NCBI GenBank assembly: GCA_958414155.1
Contig: CATYWI010000114.1
Span: 1-5,448 of the forward strand
Length of the DNA: 5,448 nt
Reading direction: 5' to 3'
Source: an uncultured Anaerotruncus sp.
GTDB taxonomy: Bacteria; Bacillota_A; Clostridia; Oscillospirales; CAG-272
Of this stretch, positions 1 through 5,232 are shown piece by piece (position 1 is the first letter of the stretch; each line of letters begins with the position of its first letter). The position numbers were made by a program, and so were the translations under genes. The notes under the pieces were generated by a model that ran no database searches, had not been told where the DNA came from, and was given only the letters and a program-made list of their open reading frames with translations.

Positions 1-241
1 GCTCAAGCGTTTCGCGGCGCGCACGGGGCGCATACCACAGCTCGGGATCAGCCTCGGTCACGCTTTCGGGATCGAACCAAAGACGCAGACCGCTCTCGGT
101 CTCCTCGTATGCCACGGGAGAGCCGGCTTTAAGATGCAGCTTGTCAAGATCGGCACGTGTGAGATAGTTCTTTGCTCGCGCTTCGCGTCCGCGGATAGCC
201 GTTACCGTGGCGCCTGAGCGCAATTTTATTGTTTCCTTCAA
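1..241 (-). CDS. Protein of unknown function, 5' part only (runs off left edge)
   Basis: Eighty codons are open from a TTG start (239-241) to the window edge; the C-terminus lies outside. TTG was chosen because a GGAGG Shine-Dalgarno (248-252) lies six bases upstream, a promoter and leader precede it, and the reading frame stays open. The visible protein begins MKETIKLRSG and continues with basic and acidic residues, including RADLDKLHLKAGSPVAYEE around residues 28-47 and a tryptophan-containing LRLWFDPES near 52-60. I see no signal peptide, membrane segment or catalytic motif. The 'LHLKAGSPV' stretch faintly recalls the 'LGLKPGDxV' turn of AbrB/MazE-type small DNA-binding folds, but this is not enough to assign a family. 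It has its own promoter, so it is probably transcribed separately from the metallopeptidase upstream. Existence as a gene is fairly sure; function is unknown. Confidence 0.7.
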   Translation of the reverse strand, partial: MKETIKLRSGATVTAIRGREARAKNYLTRADLDKLHLKAGSPVAYEETESGLRLWFDPESVTEADPELWYAPRARRETLE

Positions 242-247
242 TGTATT

Positions 248-252
248 CCTCC
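248..252 (-). promoter_or_regulatory. Shine-Dalgarno GGAGG that fixes a TTG start
   Basis: On the minus strand GGAGG lies six bases (aataca) before TTG at 239-241. No ATG or GTG in the same frame has a comparable site nearby, so this site decides the start of the left-edge gene. Confidence 0.75.
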
Positions 253-261
253 GATATATAC

Positions 262-275
262 ACACCTTGCGGTGT
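262..275 (-). other. Leader hairpin with GCAA tetraloop
   Basis: In the predicted mRNA leader of the left-edge gene, ACACC-GCAA-GGTGT forms a 5-bp stem closed by a GNRA-type tetraloop. It ends nine bases before the GGAGG site. GNRA loops are stable and often take part in tertiary or protein contacts, so it could protect the mRNA 5' end or tune initiation. The structure is seen in the sequence; any function is inference. Confidence 0.4.
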
Positions 276-295
276 TAAAAATCCCATTCTGAATT

Positions 296-324
296 ATTAT
301 ATCATACCGTGAGACGATTTACAA
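296..324 (-). promoter_or_regulatory. Extended -10 promoter of the left-edge gene
   Basis: Minus-strand -35 TTGTAA (319-324), 17-bp spacer, perfect -10 TATAAT (296-301) preceded by TGA, giving the extended -10 TGnTATAAT. Transcription should begin near 289, leaving a leader of about 48 bases that carries the tetraloop hairpin and the Shine-Dalgarno site. Confidence 0.75.
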
Positions 325-420
325 GGGCGAATAACAAATTTATCGGCATAATGAAATAAAAAAAAGGCAAAGAGACTCAAAAAACGGTTAAATTGTTACT
401 CTGCGGCGGACAGGCAGACA

Positions 421-999
421 TCACAGCCTTTCAATAAGCGCCGCACCGTTTTCGCGGAGCCATTTTTTATGATCCTCATAGTCCGGCATCACACGCCCGA
501 CCTCCCGCCAGAAGCGCGGCGAATGGTTCATTTCGATTCTGTGGCAAAGCTCATGCACGACAACATAGTCAAGCACTCCGGAAGGAACGAGCGCGAGCAG
601 GCAGTTGAAATTCAGATTTCCCGACGAGGAGCAGCTCCCCCACCTTGTGTGCTGGGCGCGTATGTTTATCCTTCCGAACGTGACGCCGACAAGCGGTGCA
701 AAATGCGCGACGCGCGGCGGGATCCGCTCCAGCGCACGTTCGGCAAGCCCGCGTATCTCCGTGTCGGTAAAACGCGGCGCCTGCGCCCGACGCGCTTCGG
801 CGGCAAGATTTTTCTGCCGCATCAGCGCGATATGAGGCTCTATCCATGCCTCCTCGCTCTCAACAAAGCGCAAAATCTCCGCGCGCGGCATACGGCGCGG
901 CGCGCGTACAACGACCGAAAGATCCCGCCGCACCTCAAGCGCCATGGTACGGCGGTCGCTTCTTATTATTTCAATATTATATTTCTTCAAAATATCCAT
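421..999 (-). CDS. YgjP/DUF45-type zinc metallopeptidase
   Basis: A 192-residue protein of the YgjP-like metallopeptidase family (COG1451, gluzincin fold, related to SprT/WLM proteins). The zinc-binding HELCH motif is at residues 149-153 (ligands H149 and H153, general base E150), with a probable third ligand at H159 in MNHSPRFW. The family signature TRWGSCSSSGNLNFN is at 118-132, and the usual C-terminal PDYEDHKKWLRENG follows at 172-185. Length and N-terminal beta region match full-length relatives. There is no signal peptide or membrane segment, so it is probably cytoplasmic. Physiological substrates of the family are poorly known. The ATG at 997-999 is the first possible start: an in-frame TAA lies nine bases upstream, and no Shine-Dalgarno is present because the promoter abuts the start codon. 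It is transcribed divergently from the nitroreductase. Family assignment is very sure; role is not. Confidence 0.93.
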   Translation of the reverse strand: MDILKKYNIEIIRSDRRTMALEVRRDLSVVVRAPRRMPRAEILRFVESEEAWIEPHIALMRQKNLAAEARRAQAPRFTDTEIRGLAERALERIPPRVAHFAPLVGVTFGRINIRAQHTRWGSCSSSGNLNFNCLLALVPSGVLDYVVVHELCHRIEMNHSPRFWREVGRVMPDYEDHKKWLRENGAALIERL

Positions 1000-1005
1000 A
1001 GCATA

Positions 1006-1034
1006 ATTTTAGCACACGGATACGCCGATGTCAA
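1006..1034 (-). promoter_or_regulatory. Promoter of the metallopeptidase gene (predicts leaderless mRNA)
   Basis: Minus-strand -35 TTGACA (1029-1034, perfect), 17-bp spacer, -10 TAAAAT (1006-1011, five of six). Only six bases (tatgct) lie between the -10 and the ATG. The usual start point, about seven bases past the -10, therefore falls on the A of the start codon, so the transcript should have no leader. Confidence 0.8.
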
Positions 1035-1043
1035 CCGTCGACA
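1029..1043. promoter_or_regulatory. Candidate operator: 15-bp dyad between divergent promoters
   Basis: TGTCAACCGTCGACA pairs with its reverse complement at six of seven arm positions around base 1036. It covers the whole -35 box of the metallopeptidase promoter and ends five bases short of the nitroreductase -35 box. This is a natural place for one regulator to affect both directions. No regulator gene is visible nearby, and part of the symmetry comes from the TTGACA box itself, so the call is tentative. Confidence 0.35.
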
Positions 1044-1047
1044 AGCC

Positions 1048-1076
1048 TTGATTTTTCGCCCCTTGTGTGCTACAAT
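1048..1076 (+). promoter_or_regulatory. Promoter of the nitroreductase-hydrolase operon
   Basis: -35 TTGATT (1048-1053), 17-bp spacer, -10 TACAAT (1071-1076) preceded by TGc, an extended -10. The predicted start is near 1083, giving a leader of about 32 bases. An AAAGGA (1097-1102) and a closer GGA (1104-1106) can serve as ribosome binding site for the ATG at 1115. Confidence 0.75.
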
Positions 1077-1114
1077 AATGATATAAGATCGCACCGAAAG
1101 GACGGAACAGAAAA

Positions 1115-1636
1115 ATGAGCGAAGCCTATGAAAATATGATGACGCGCCGCAGTGTACGCAAATACCTTGATACCCCGGTACCCGCCGAGGTGATAGACCG
1201 CATCATAACGGCGGGACTTTACGCCCCGACCGGACGGAACATGCAATCTCCCATAATAGTCGCGGTGACCGACCGCGAGCTGCGCGACCGCCTCTCGCGC
1301 ATGAATGCGGCTGTGATGGGAAGCGACGGCGACCCGTTTTACGGTGCGCCGGCAGTTCTTGTCGTGCTTGCCGACAAAAACTGCCGCACTCATGTTTATG
1401 ACGGCAGCCTTGTGATGGGCAACCTGATGCTTGCGGCGCATGACGCGGGTCTCGGAAGCTGCTGGATACACCGCGCCCGCGAGGTGTTTGACACCGACGA
1501 GGGCCGCGAGATACTTCGCGGACTCGGCATCGAGGGTGACTACGAGGGTATCGGCAACTGTATCATCGGCTACACCGACGGCGCAGAACCGGATGCCGCG
1601 CCGCGCCGCGCGGGACGCGTTTTCTACGCCAAATGA
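1115..1636 (+). CDS. Nitroreductase-family FMN flavoprotein
   Basis: A 173-residue member of the nitroreductase superfamily. These are usually homodimeric, FMN-binding, NAD(P)H-dependent oxidoreductases that reduce nitro compounds, quinones or related electrophiles in the cytoplasm. The FMN-phosphate motif RRSVRKY is at residues 11-17 and the second binding loop PTGRNMQSP at 38-46. GAPAVLVVLAD (77-87) forms the core strand, GLGSCWI is at 112-118 and IIGY at 150-153. The length is typical of the compact subgroup, and no iron-sulfur or extra domain is fused. The start is supported by a purine-rich ribosome binding site and its own extended -10 promoter. The stop overlaps the start of the hydrolase gene, so the two are co-translated. 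The true substrate cannot be read from the sequence; nitroreductase activity on nitroaromatics may be incidental. Family call is very sure. Confidence 0.93.
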   Translation: MSEAYENMMTRRSVRKYLDTPVPAEVIDRIITAGLYAPTGRNMQSPIIVAVTDRELRDRLSRMNAAVMGSDGDPFYGAPAVLVVLADKNCRTHVYDGSLVMGNLMLAAHDAGLGSCWIHRAREVFDTDEGREILRGLGIEGDYEGIGNCIIGYTDGAEPDAAPRRAGRVFYAK

Positions 1637-2523
1637 CCGCACTCCGCACGCAGAAAAAGTACGACACCGATCCGGAGCTTGACCGCTATTGCATAAGGCT
1701 CCCCTTTTCGCCCGCAATGCTGATCCCGGCTCGTCCCGCCATGCGGGCGATGTATGCACTCACGCCGACGCCGCGCGGCGTGAGGCATACGGTCATGCAT
1801 TCGGGCAGCCTCCGCCTTGACGTATTTGAGCCGCTTGCGTGTGTGCGCGGTCTGCCCTGCCTCATTTACATGCACGGCGGCGGCTTCGGATACATGGCTG
1901 CGCCGTATCACAAAAAGCTCGCTGCCGTTTATGCGCGGGAGGTCGGCTGCCGCGTGGTATGCCCGGATTACCGGCTGCTGCCGCGCCACCCGTACCCTGC
2001 GGCGCGCGAGGACTGTCTTGCGGCGCTTGAATGGGTCGAAGCCAAATACCCCGGCTGTCGTCTTGCCGTGGGCGGCGACAGCGCCGGAGCTGCGCTTGCC
2101 ACATACCTTGTCTCGGCGGCAAAGCCGCATGAACTTTGCTTTCAGTTGCTCGTGTATCCCGTTTGCAGCGCCGCCGGGAACAGCTATTCGGTAAAGCGGT
2201 ACCGCGACACGCCTCTTTGGGACTCACGCAACAACAGTGTGATGTGGCGGCTGTATCTTGCGGGCAGGAACCGCCCCGACGCCGCCCCGATGCGGGCAAG
2301 GCTGCCGGAGACGATCCCCGACACATACATAGAGCTTGCCGAGTACGACTGCCTTCACGACGAGGGCGCGGAATACGCCGAACGGCTCACCGCCGCCGGA
2401 GCCGCAGTGACGCTCGTCGATACGCGCGGGACCTTCCACGGCTACGATATCGCCATGAACGCGCACGTGACGCGCGATGGCATCGCACGCCGCATAGAAT
2501 TCATGCGCAGTCATTTCAACTGA
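1633..2523 (+). CDS. Alpha/beta hydrolase of the hormone-sensitive lipase family
   Basis: A 296-residue alpha/beta-hydrolase of the HSL (family IV esterase, 'alpha/beta hydrolase fold 3') type. The oxyanion-hole motif HGGGF is at residues 81-85 and the nucleophile elbow GGDSAG at 147-152 (Ser150). The predicted acid is Asp239 in EYDCLHDEG and the base His269 in FHGYD. DYRLLPRHPYPAAREDC (112-128) is a typical family stretch. No signal peptide is seen, so it is a cytoplasmic carboxylesterase or deacetylase of small acyl esters; the real substrate is unknown. Its ATG overlaps the nitroreductase TGA as ATGA, and there is no good Shine-Dalgarno of its own, which points to translational coupling. 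The N-terminal 50 residues would form the cap. All catalytic residues are present, so the enzyme should be active. Family call is very sure; the link to the nitroreductase is contextual. Confidence 0.94.
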   Translation: MTALRTQKKYDTDPELDRYCIRLPFSPAMLIPARPAMRAMYALTPTPRGVRHTVMHSGSLRLDVFEPLACVRGLPCLIYMHGGGFGYMAAPYHKKLAAVYAREVGCRVVCPDYRLLPRHPYPAAREDCLAALEWVEAKYPGCRLAVGGDSAGAALATYLVSAAKPHELCFQLLVYPVCSAAGNSYSVKRYRDTPLWDSRNNSVMWRLYLAGRNRPDAAPMRARLPETIPDTYIELAEYDCLHDEGAEYAERLTAAGAAVTLVDTRGTFHGYDIAMNAHVTRDGIARRIEFMRSHFN

Positions 2524-2533
2524 ACGGAAAAAA

Positions 2534-2576
2534 TATCGGGTCTGAAAAACTCAGAATGAGTTTTTCAGCCCCGATA
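2534..2576. terminator. Hairpin terminator between convergent hydrolase and transaldolase genes
   Basis: TATCGGG pairs with CCCGATA (7 bp), then one T/C mismatch, then a perfect 12-bp stem (2542-2553 with 2557-2568) and a GAA loop: 19 of 20 positions pair. On the minus strand it is followed directly by TTTTTT (complement of 2528-2533), an excellent intrinsic terminator for the transaldolase. On the plus strand the flank is only loosely T-rich, with a T run from about 2589, so termination of the hydrolase operon may be weaker. Confidence 0.88.
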
Positions 2577-2593
2577 CGTTATTATCAGATTTT

Positions 2594-3247
2594 TTATTTC
2601 TTATCGCCGAAGGCTTCAGCCCAGTCGTGGTTGAAGCGCTCGATGCCGCTGTCGGTAAGCGGATGGTGGAGCATCTGCATTATTACCTTATACGGCACGG
2701 TAGCGATATTCGCGCCGCATTTTGCGGCATCGGTCACATCCTGCGGACCGCGTATGCTCGCGGCAATTATCTCGGTGCTGATACCGTGAACGTCGAATAT
2801 CTCCGCTATGTCGCTCACGACAGACATACCGTCGTCCGAAATATCGTCAAGTCTGCCGATGAACGGGCTTACATATGTAGCTCCGGCTCTTGCGGCAAGC
2901 AGCGCCTGCGCCGCGCTGAATATAAGCGTTACGTTTGTGTGTATGCCCTCTCCCGAGAGGATATGCACAGCCTTGAGTCCCTCTGCGGTAACGGGTATCT
3001 TTATTACGATATTTTTATTGATCGCGGCGAGCTTACGTGCCTCGGCTACCATTCCGGCAGCGTCGGGAGCAACGACCTCGGCGCTTATGGGACCGTCCAC
3101 GATAGTGGTGATCTCCTTTATCACACTCACAAAATCCCTGCCCTCGCGTGCGATGAGCGAAGGATTGGTGGTGACACCGCAGATAACGCCCAGCTCAGCC
3201 GCCGCGCGTATCTCGTCAACATTAGCTGTATCAATAAACAGTTTCAT
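2594..3247 (-). CDS. tal: Small (TalC/FSA-type) transaldolase
   Basis: A 217-residue protein of the short transaldolase/fructose-6-phosphate aldolase family, a cytoplasmic TIM barrel that normally assembles as a decamer. Transaldolase moves a dihydroxyacetone unit between sugar phosphates in the non-oxidative pentose phosphate pathway. The N-terminal strand [22 protein letters not shown] (24-32) and IVIKIPVT (80-87), with the Schiff-base Lys83, are all intact. Two residues favour transaldolase over fructose-6-phosphate aldolase. Glu57 in ISAEVV stands where E. coli FSA has Gln59, and Phe128 in SPFIGR where FSA has Tyr131. A GAGGTG site (3255-3260) lies seven bases before the ATG. It is monocistronic, with its own promoter and a strong downstream terminator. 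Family is certain; transaldolase rather than aldolase is likely. Confidence 0.95.
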   Translation of the reverse strand: MKLFIDTANVDEIRAAAELGVICGVTTNPSLIAREGRDFVSVIKEITTIVDGPISAEVVAPDAAGMVAEARKLAAINKNIVIKIPVTAEGLKAVHILSGEGIHTNVTLIFSAAQALLAARAGATYVSPFIGRLDDISDDGMSVVSDIAEIFDVHGISTEIIAASIRGPQDVTDAAKCGANIATVPYKVIMQMLHHPLTDSGIERFNHDWAEAFGDKK

Positions 3248-3269
3248 TTTGATTCACCTCGTTATGATA

Positions 3270-3290
3270 TGCCGCGGATATGTAGCGGCA
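3270..3290 (-). other. Leader hairpin upstream of the transaldolase ribosome binding site
   Basis: In the predicted leader, TGCCGC and GCGGCA pair in a 6-bp stem with a nine-base loop, ending nine bases before the GAGGTG site. It could protect the mRNA or influence initiation. No riboswitch class is recognised and the stem is short, so it may be chance. Confidence 0.3.
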
Positions 3291-3306
3291 CTTCTTTCAC
3301 AAGATA

Positions 3307-3368
3307 ATTATACTCCCCGGAAACGGTGAAAAAAATATCGATTTTTTAATTTTTATCGGTTTTTTTTT
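3307..3368 (-). promoter_or_regulatory. Transaldolase promoter with A/T-rich upstream (UP-like) tract
   Basis: A perfect minus-strand -10 TATAAT is at 3307-3312, giving a start near 3300 and a leader of about 53 bases. At 17-bp spacing the -35 position (3330-3335) reads TTTTTT, a poor match. Upstream (3336-3368) lie several A and T runs in the place and style of an UP element, which could bind the RNA polymerase alpha subunits and compensate. Confidence 0.6.
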
Positions 3369-3375
3369 GATGAAA

Positions 3376-3411
3376 AACGGTGCTTTTCCGCACGGCGATC
3401 GCACTACCGTT
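3376..3411 (-). terminator. Possible terminator after the zinc-ribbon gene
   Basis: Just after the stop codon the transcript can pair AACGGT with ACCGTT (6 bp, arms 3406-3411 and 3376-3381), followed by TTTTT (complement of 3373-3377). An alternative inner stem GTGC/GCAC exists. The loop is long and the stem short, so this is a weak intrinsic terminator candidate, supported mainly by its position. Confidence 0.4.
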
Positions 3412-3414
3412 GAT

Positions 3415-3999
3415 TTACGTTGCGAATCGGTCCGTTCCCTTTATAAGCGTATGCCCGCAGCCCGTGCAATGCTCCGCGTGCACGTGCTCCGACCTGCCGC
3501 ACACCGGGCAGGTAACGGTGTCGCTTTTGCCGTCCGGAAGGACAACTACCCTGTCCGTCCCGTACAGGTGAAACACGGTGTCGCCGACATGCCAGTCCCC
3601 GGATACATCATCGTGACCGGAATAGACCTTTGACCGCACCGTCCTGCCCTCCGGCGTGACCACGGTCAGGTATACGGTCCTTTTTGTGTACAACGTTTCC
3701 CTTGTCGGCTTGGATGGTGAATCCGAGTCTGTGGTCATCTTAACGTTTATATCGGTTATCTTCCCGCTCCATGTGCTGTCGATAAGCTTTGCGGGTACTC
3801 CGGATATCCGGAACGGGATGAGCAGCGTAACGATGTAGCACAGTATCTTAAGTCCGGAATTATCGAAGTTGAATATCCGCCCGCCTAAGAAAAACAGGAT
3901 CGTACCGAACACGGCAAGAAGAGCGGCGAGAACCAATAGCTTTTTAAGAATAAAATTGCGGGTATACTTTTTCAGATCCTGCGGTAATTCGTACACCAT
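3415..3999 (-). CDS. Two-helix membrane protein with C-terminal zinc ribbon
   Basis: A 194-residue protein of no family I can name. A basic N-terminal stretch (MVYELPQDLKKYTRN) leads into two hydrophobic segments, about residues 19-39 and 49-66, forming a membrane hairpin. A soluble, apparently beta-rich domain follows (78-157). It contains GKITDINVKM, TKRTVYLTVVTPEG and DWHVGDTVFHLYGTDRVVVLPD, which look like strands of a small barrel. The C-terminus has two CxxC knuckles, CPVCG (164-168) and CTGCG (178-182), a rubredoxin-like zinc ribbon. The ATG at 3997-3999 was chosen because GGGAG lies nine bases upstream. An upstream in-frame GTG at 4086 lies inside a hairpin, lacks such a site and would add a non-conserved-looking extension. 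It follows the SPFH gene by 121 bases on the same strand, so the product may work with that protein at the membrane. Gene sure; function unknown. Confidence 0.8.
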   Translation of the reverse strand: MVYELPQDLKKYTRNFILKKLLVLAALLAVFGTILFFLGGRIFNFDNSGLKILCYIVTLLIPFRISGVPAKLIDSTWSGKITDINVKMTTDSDSPSKPTRETLYTKRTVYLTVVTPEGRTVRSKVYSGHDDVSGDWHVGDTVFHLYGTDRVVVLPDGKSDTVTCPVCGRSEHVHAEHCTGCGHTLIKGTDRFAT

Positions 4000-4047
4000 G
4001 GTTTTTTTCTCCCTTGCCTTTTCAGTAAAAATGATCGGTATACACAC

Positions 4048-4093
4048 CGCCCCGGTGACAGATAAAGGCTTGCGTTTTTTTATCACCGGGGCG
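4048..4093. other. Long GC-rich hairpin between the SPFH and zinc-ribbon genes
   Basis: CGCCCCGGTGA (4048-4058) and TCACCGGGGCG (4083-4093) pair perfectly for 11 bp around a 24-base loop. An alternative fold keeps 9 bp of this and adds GATAAA/TTTATC (4061-4066 with 4079-4084), with a four-base bulge. In the minus-strand transcript no U run follows, so it is not a normal terminator. On the plus strand the flank is moderately T-rich, but no plus-strand gene ends here. It may be a partial terminator, an mRNA-processing or a stabilising element that sets the SPFH to zinc-ribbon ratio. Confidence 0.6.
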
Positions 4094-4120
4094 TTTCCGT
4101 ATTTTATTTACATTTACCCG

Positions 4121-5128
4121 TTACCCGGCATTGGCTTCGGCGCCCGCCGCCGAACCGATATTGCCGAGAATGGGCAGCACGGTCCCATCGCTGGTCACGA
4201 AGTATGCGGGGAGTTTGCCGTCCCACTGCTGAGTCGTGATGTACTTTATAAGCTCATCGGTGATCGTTTCGGCGAGCTTTTTGTTCACCTCAGCCTGCTT
4301 TTCGCCGGCATAGGCATCGGCGTCCGCCTGCACCTTTTTGACCGCAGCGTCGGCATCGGCTTTGATCTTGGCAACATTTGCGTCAGCCTCAGCCTGTATC
4401 TCCTTTACCGAGGCATCGGCTTTCGCCTGTATCTCGGCACGCTTGGCGTCCTCCTCCTTCTGCATGGTCTTCTGCTCCTCCTCGGTCTGCGTTTTCAGCT
4501 TGGTCTGGAGAGCGACGACCTTCTCCTCAACGGAGTTGGTGAAGGCATCCGAAAAATCAATGTTCTCCACCGAGGTGCTGACGACCTCAATATTGTATGC
4601 GCCCAGCTCCTTGACGAGCGTATCCGTTATCTGATTTGAAAGCGCATCGCGGCTCTCGACCAGACTTTCGGCGGTGTATTTGGCAATAACGCTCTTTACG
4701 ACCTCCTGGATGCGCGGCTGCATCACCGTGGTATAATAATCGGTACCTATGTTTTTATATATGGTCTGCGCGTTCGATTTGTCGATCTGATAGTTCATGG
4801 AGTAGTCCACAAGGACCTCCTGGATATCGCTTGAGAAGCAGGTGAGCGTTACGCGCGCGACCTGCGTGCGGTTATCCATCACCACTACCTTCTGGAAGGG
4901 CGATTTGATATGAACGCCAGCCTCAAGCGTTATATCCTCCACCTTACCGAAGGTGGTAAGTATACCGGTGTGACCGGTAGGGACGGTGGCTACCATACCT
5001 CCGCCTATCACGAGCAGTCCGAGAACGGACAAAATCTGACGGGGACGCAGCTTCCAGCCGGAACGGCTGAAACCGAGTAAAATGAAAAGTACGAAAGCGG
5101 CAAATATGCCTGCAAAGATCCAACCCAT
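4121..5128 (-). CDS. Prohibitin-like SPFH/Band 7 membrane scaffold protein
   Basis: A 335-residue SPFH-domain protein (stomatin/prohibitin/flotillin superfamily). These membrane-bound oligomers organise lipid microdomains and partner proteins such as proteases. Two hydrophobic segments (about 3-20 and 31-49) are joined by a basic loop, so the rest probably lies on one side of the membrane. The Band 7 domain starts at VPTGHTGILTTFGKV (49-63) and runs to about 205, with the typical LVDYSMNYQID (106-116) and a VENIDFSDAFTNSVEEK stretch (187-203) ending in the coiled coil. The coiled coil (about 200-290) is rich in Ala, Glu, Lys and Gln, and holds four 11-residue repeats (231-274). The C-terminus includes QWDGKLPAYFVTSDGTVLPIL, common in bacterial prohibitin-like proteins. 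AAGGAAGG lies eight bases before the ATG. Family very sure; its partners are unknown, with the downstream zinc-ribbon protein a candidate. Confidence 0.93.
   Translation of the reverse strand: MGWIFAGIFAAFVLFILLGFSRSGWKLRPRQILSVLGLLVIGGGMVATVPTGHTGILTTFGKVEDITLEAGVHIKSPFQKVVVMDNRTQVARVTLTCFSSDIQEVLVDYSMNYQIDKSNAQTIYKNIGTDYYTTVMQPRIQEVVKSVIAKYTAESLVESRDALSNQITDTLVKELGAYNIEVVSTSVENIDFSDAFTNSVEEKVVALQTKLKTQTEEEQKTMQKEEDAKRAEIQAKADASVKEIQAEADANVAKIKADADAAVKKVQADADAYAGEKQAEVNKKLAETITDELIKYITTQQWDGKLPAYFVTSDGTVLPILGNIGSAAGAEANAG
4307..4438 (-). repeat. Four tandem 33-bp units encoding 11-residue coiled-coil repeats
   Basis: Residues 231-274 of the SPFH protein read AEIQAKADASV, KEIQAEADANV, AKIKADADAAV, KKVQADADAYA, in register with no gap. 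Position 3 is Ile or Val and the middle is x-A-x-A-D-A. The codons differ between units (ATA, ATA, ATC, GTG for position 3), so the DNA repeats have diverged while the protein pattern is kept. Eleven-residue periodicity is typical of hendecad coiled coils. Confidence 0.85.
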
Positions 5129-5157
5129 GATAATAGCCTTCCTTTCAAGTTATTTGT

Positions 5158-5180
5158 ACCGCGCGGTCTGCCCGTGCGGG
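5158..5180. other. Two adjacent GC-rich dyads in the SPFH mRNA leader
   Basis: ACCGCGCGGT (5158-5167) is a perfect 10-bp palindrome, and CCCGTGCGGG (5171-5180) is a dyad with a two-base centre. Their starts are 13 bp apart and they resemble each other. They lie in the predicted 69-base leader, between the start point near 5197 and the ribosome binding site (5137-5145). They could form hairpins in RNA or serve as a tandem protein site in DNA. Confidence 0.4.
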
Positions 5181-5203
5181 TCATCATGTTTTGTTGTGAC
5201 TTT

Positions 5204-5232
5204 ATTATACCATCAAAAGACCGTTTTGTCAA
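5204..5232 (-). promoter_or_regulatory. Perfect-consensus promoter of the SPFH gene
   Basis: Minus-strand TTGACA (5227-5232), exactly 17 bp, TATAAT (5204-5209): twelve of twelve bases match the vegetative sigma-factor consensus. An A/T-rich stretch upstream (5245-5272) could act as an UP element. The start point should be near 5197. Such a promoter implies high constitutive transcription unless repressed. Confidence 0.92.

Noticed and set aside
400..418. TCTGC/GCAGA hairpin after the metallopeptidase stop as a terminator
   Set aside because: The stem is only 5 bp with a nine-base loop, and the nearest T run in the transcript is about 15 bases away. Position is suggestive, but the structure is too weak to call.
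469..1086. Plus-strand open frame of 205 codons opposite the metallopeptidase
   Set aside because: It is the antisense shadow of the HELCH metallopeptidase gene, has no ribosome binding site and its Arg/His/Ala-rich product fits no family.
1070..1759. Minus-strand open frame of 229 codons opposite the nitroreductase
   Set aside because: It is antisense to an intact nitroreductase, crosses both the shared promoter region and the operon junction, and has no recognisable motif.
3395..3402. GCGATCGC octamer, the cyanobacterial HIP1 motif
   Set aside because: A single copy in non-cyanobacterial-looking DNA is expected by chance; no second copy was noticed.
4000..4086. GTG start at 4086 extending the zinc-ribbon protein by 29 residues
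   Set aside because: The GTG lies within the right arm of the 4048-4093 hairpin and lacks a Shine-Dalgarno. The ATG at 3999 has GGGAG at proper distance and begins a typical N-terminus.
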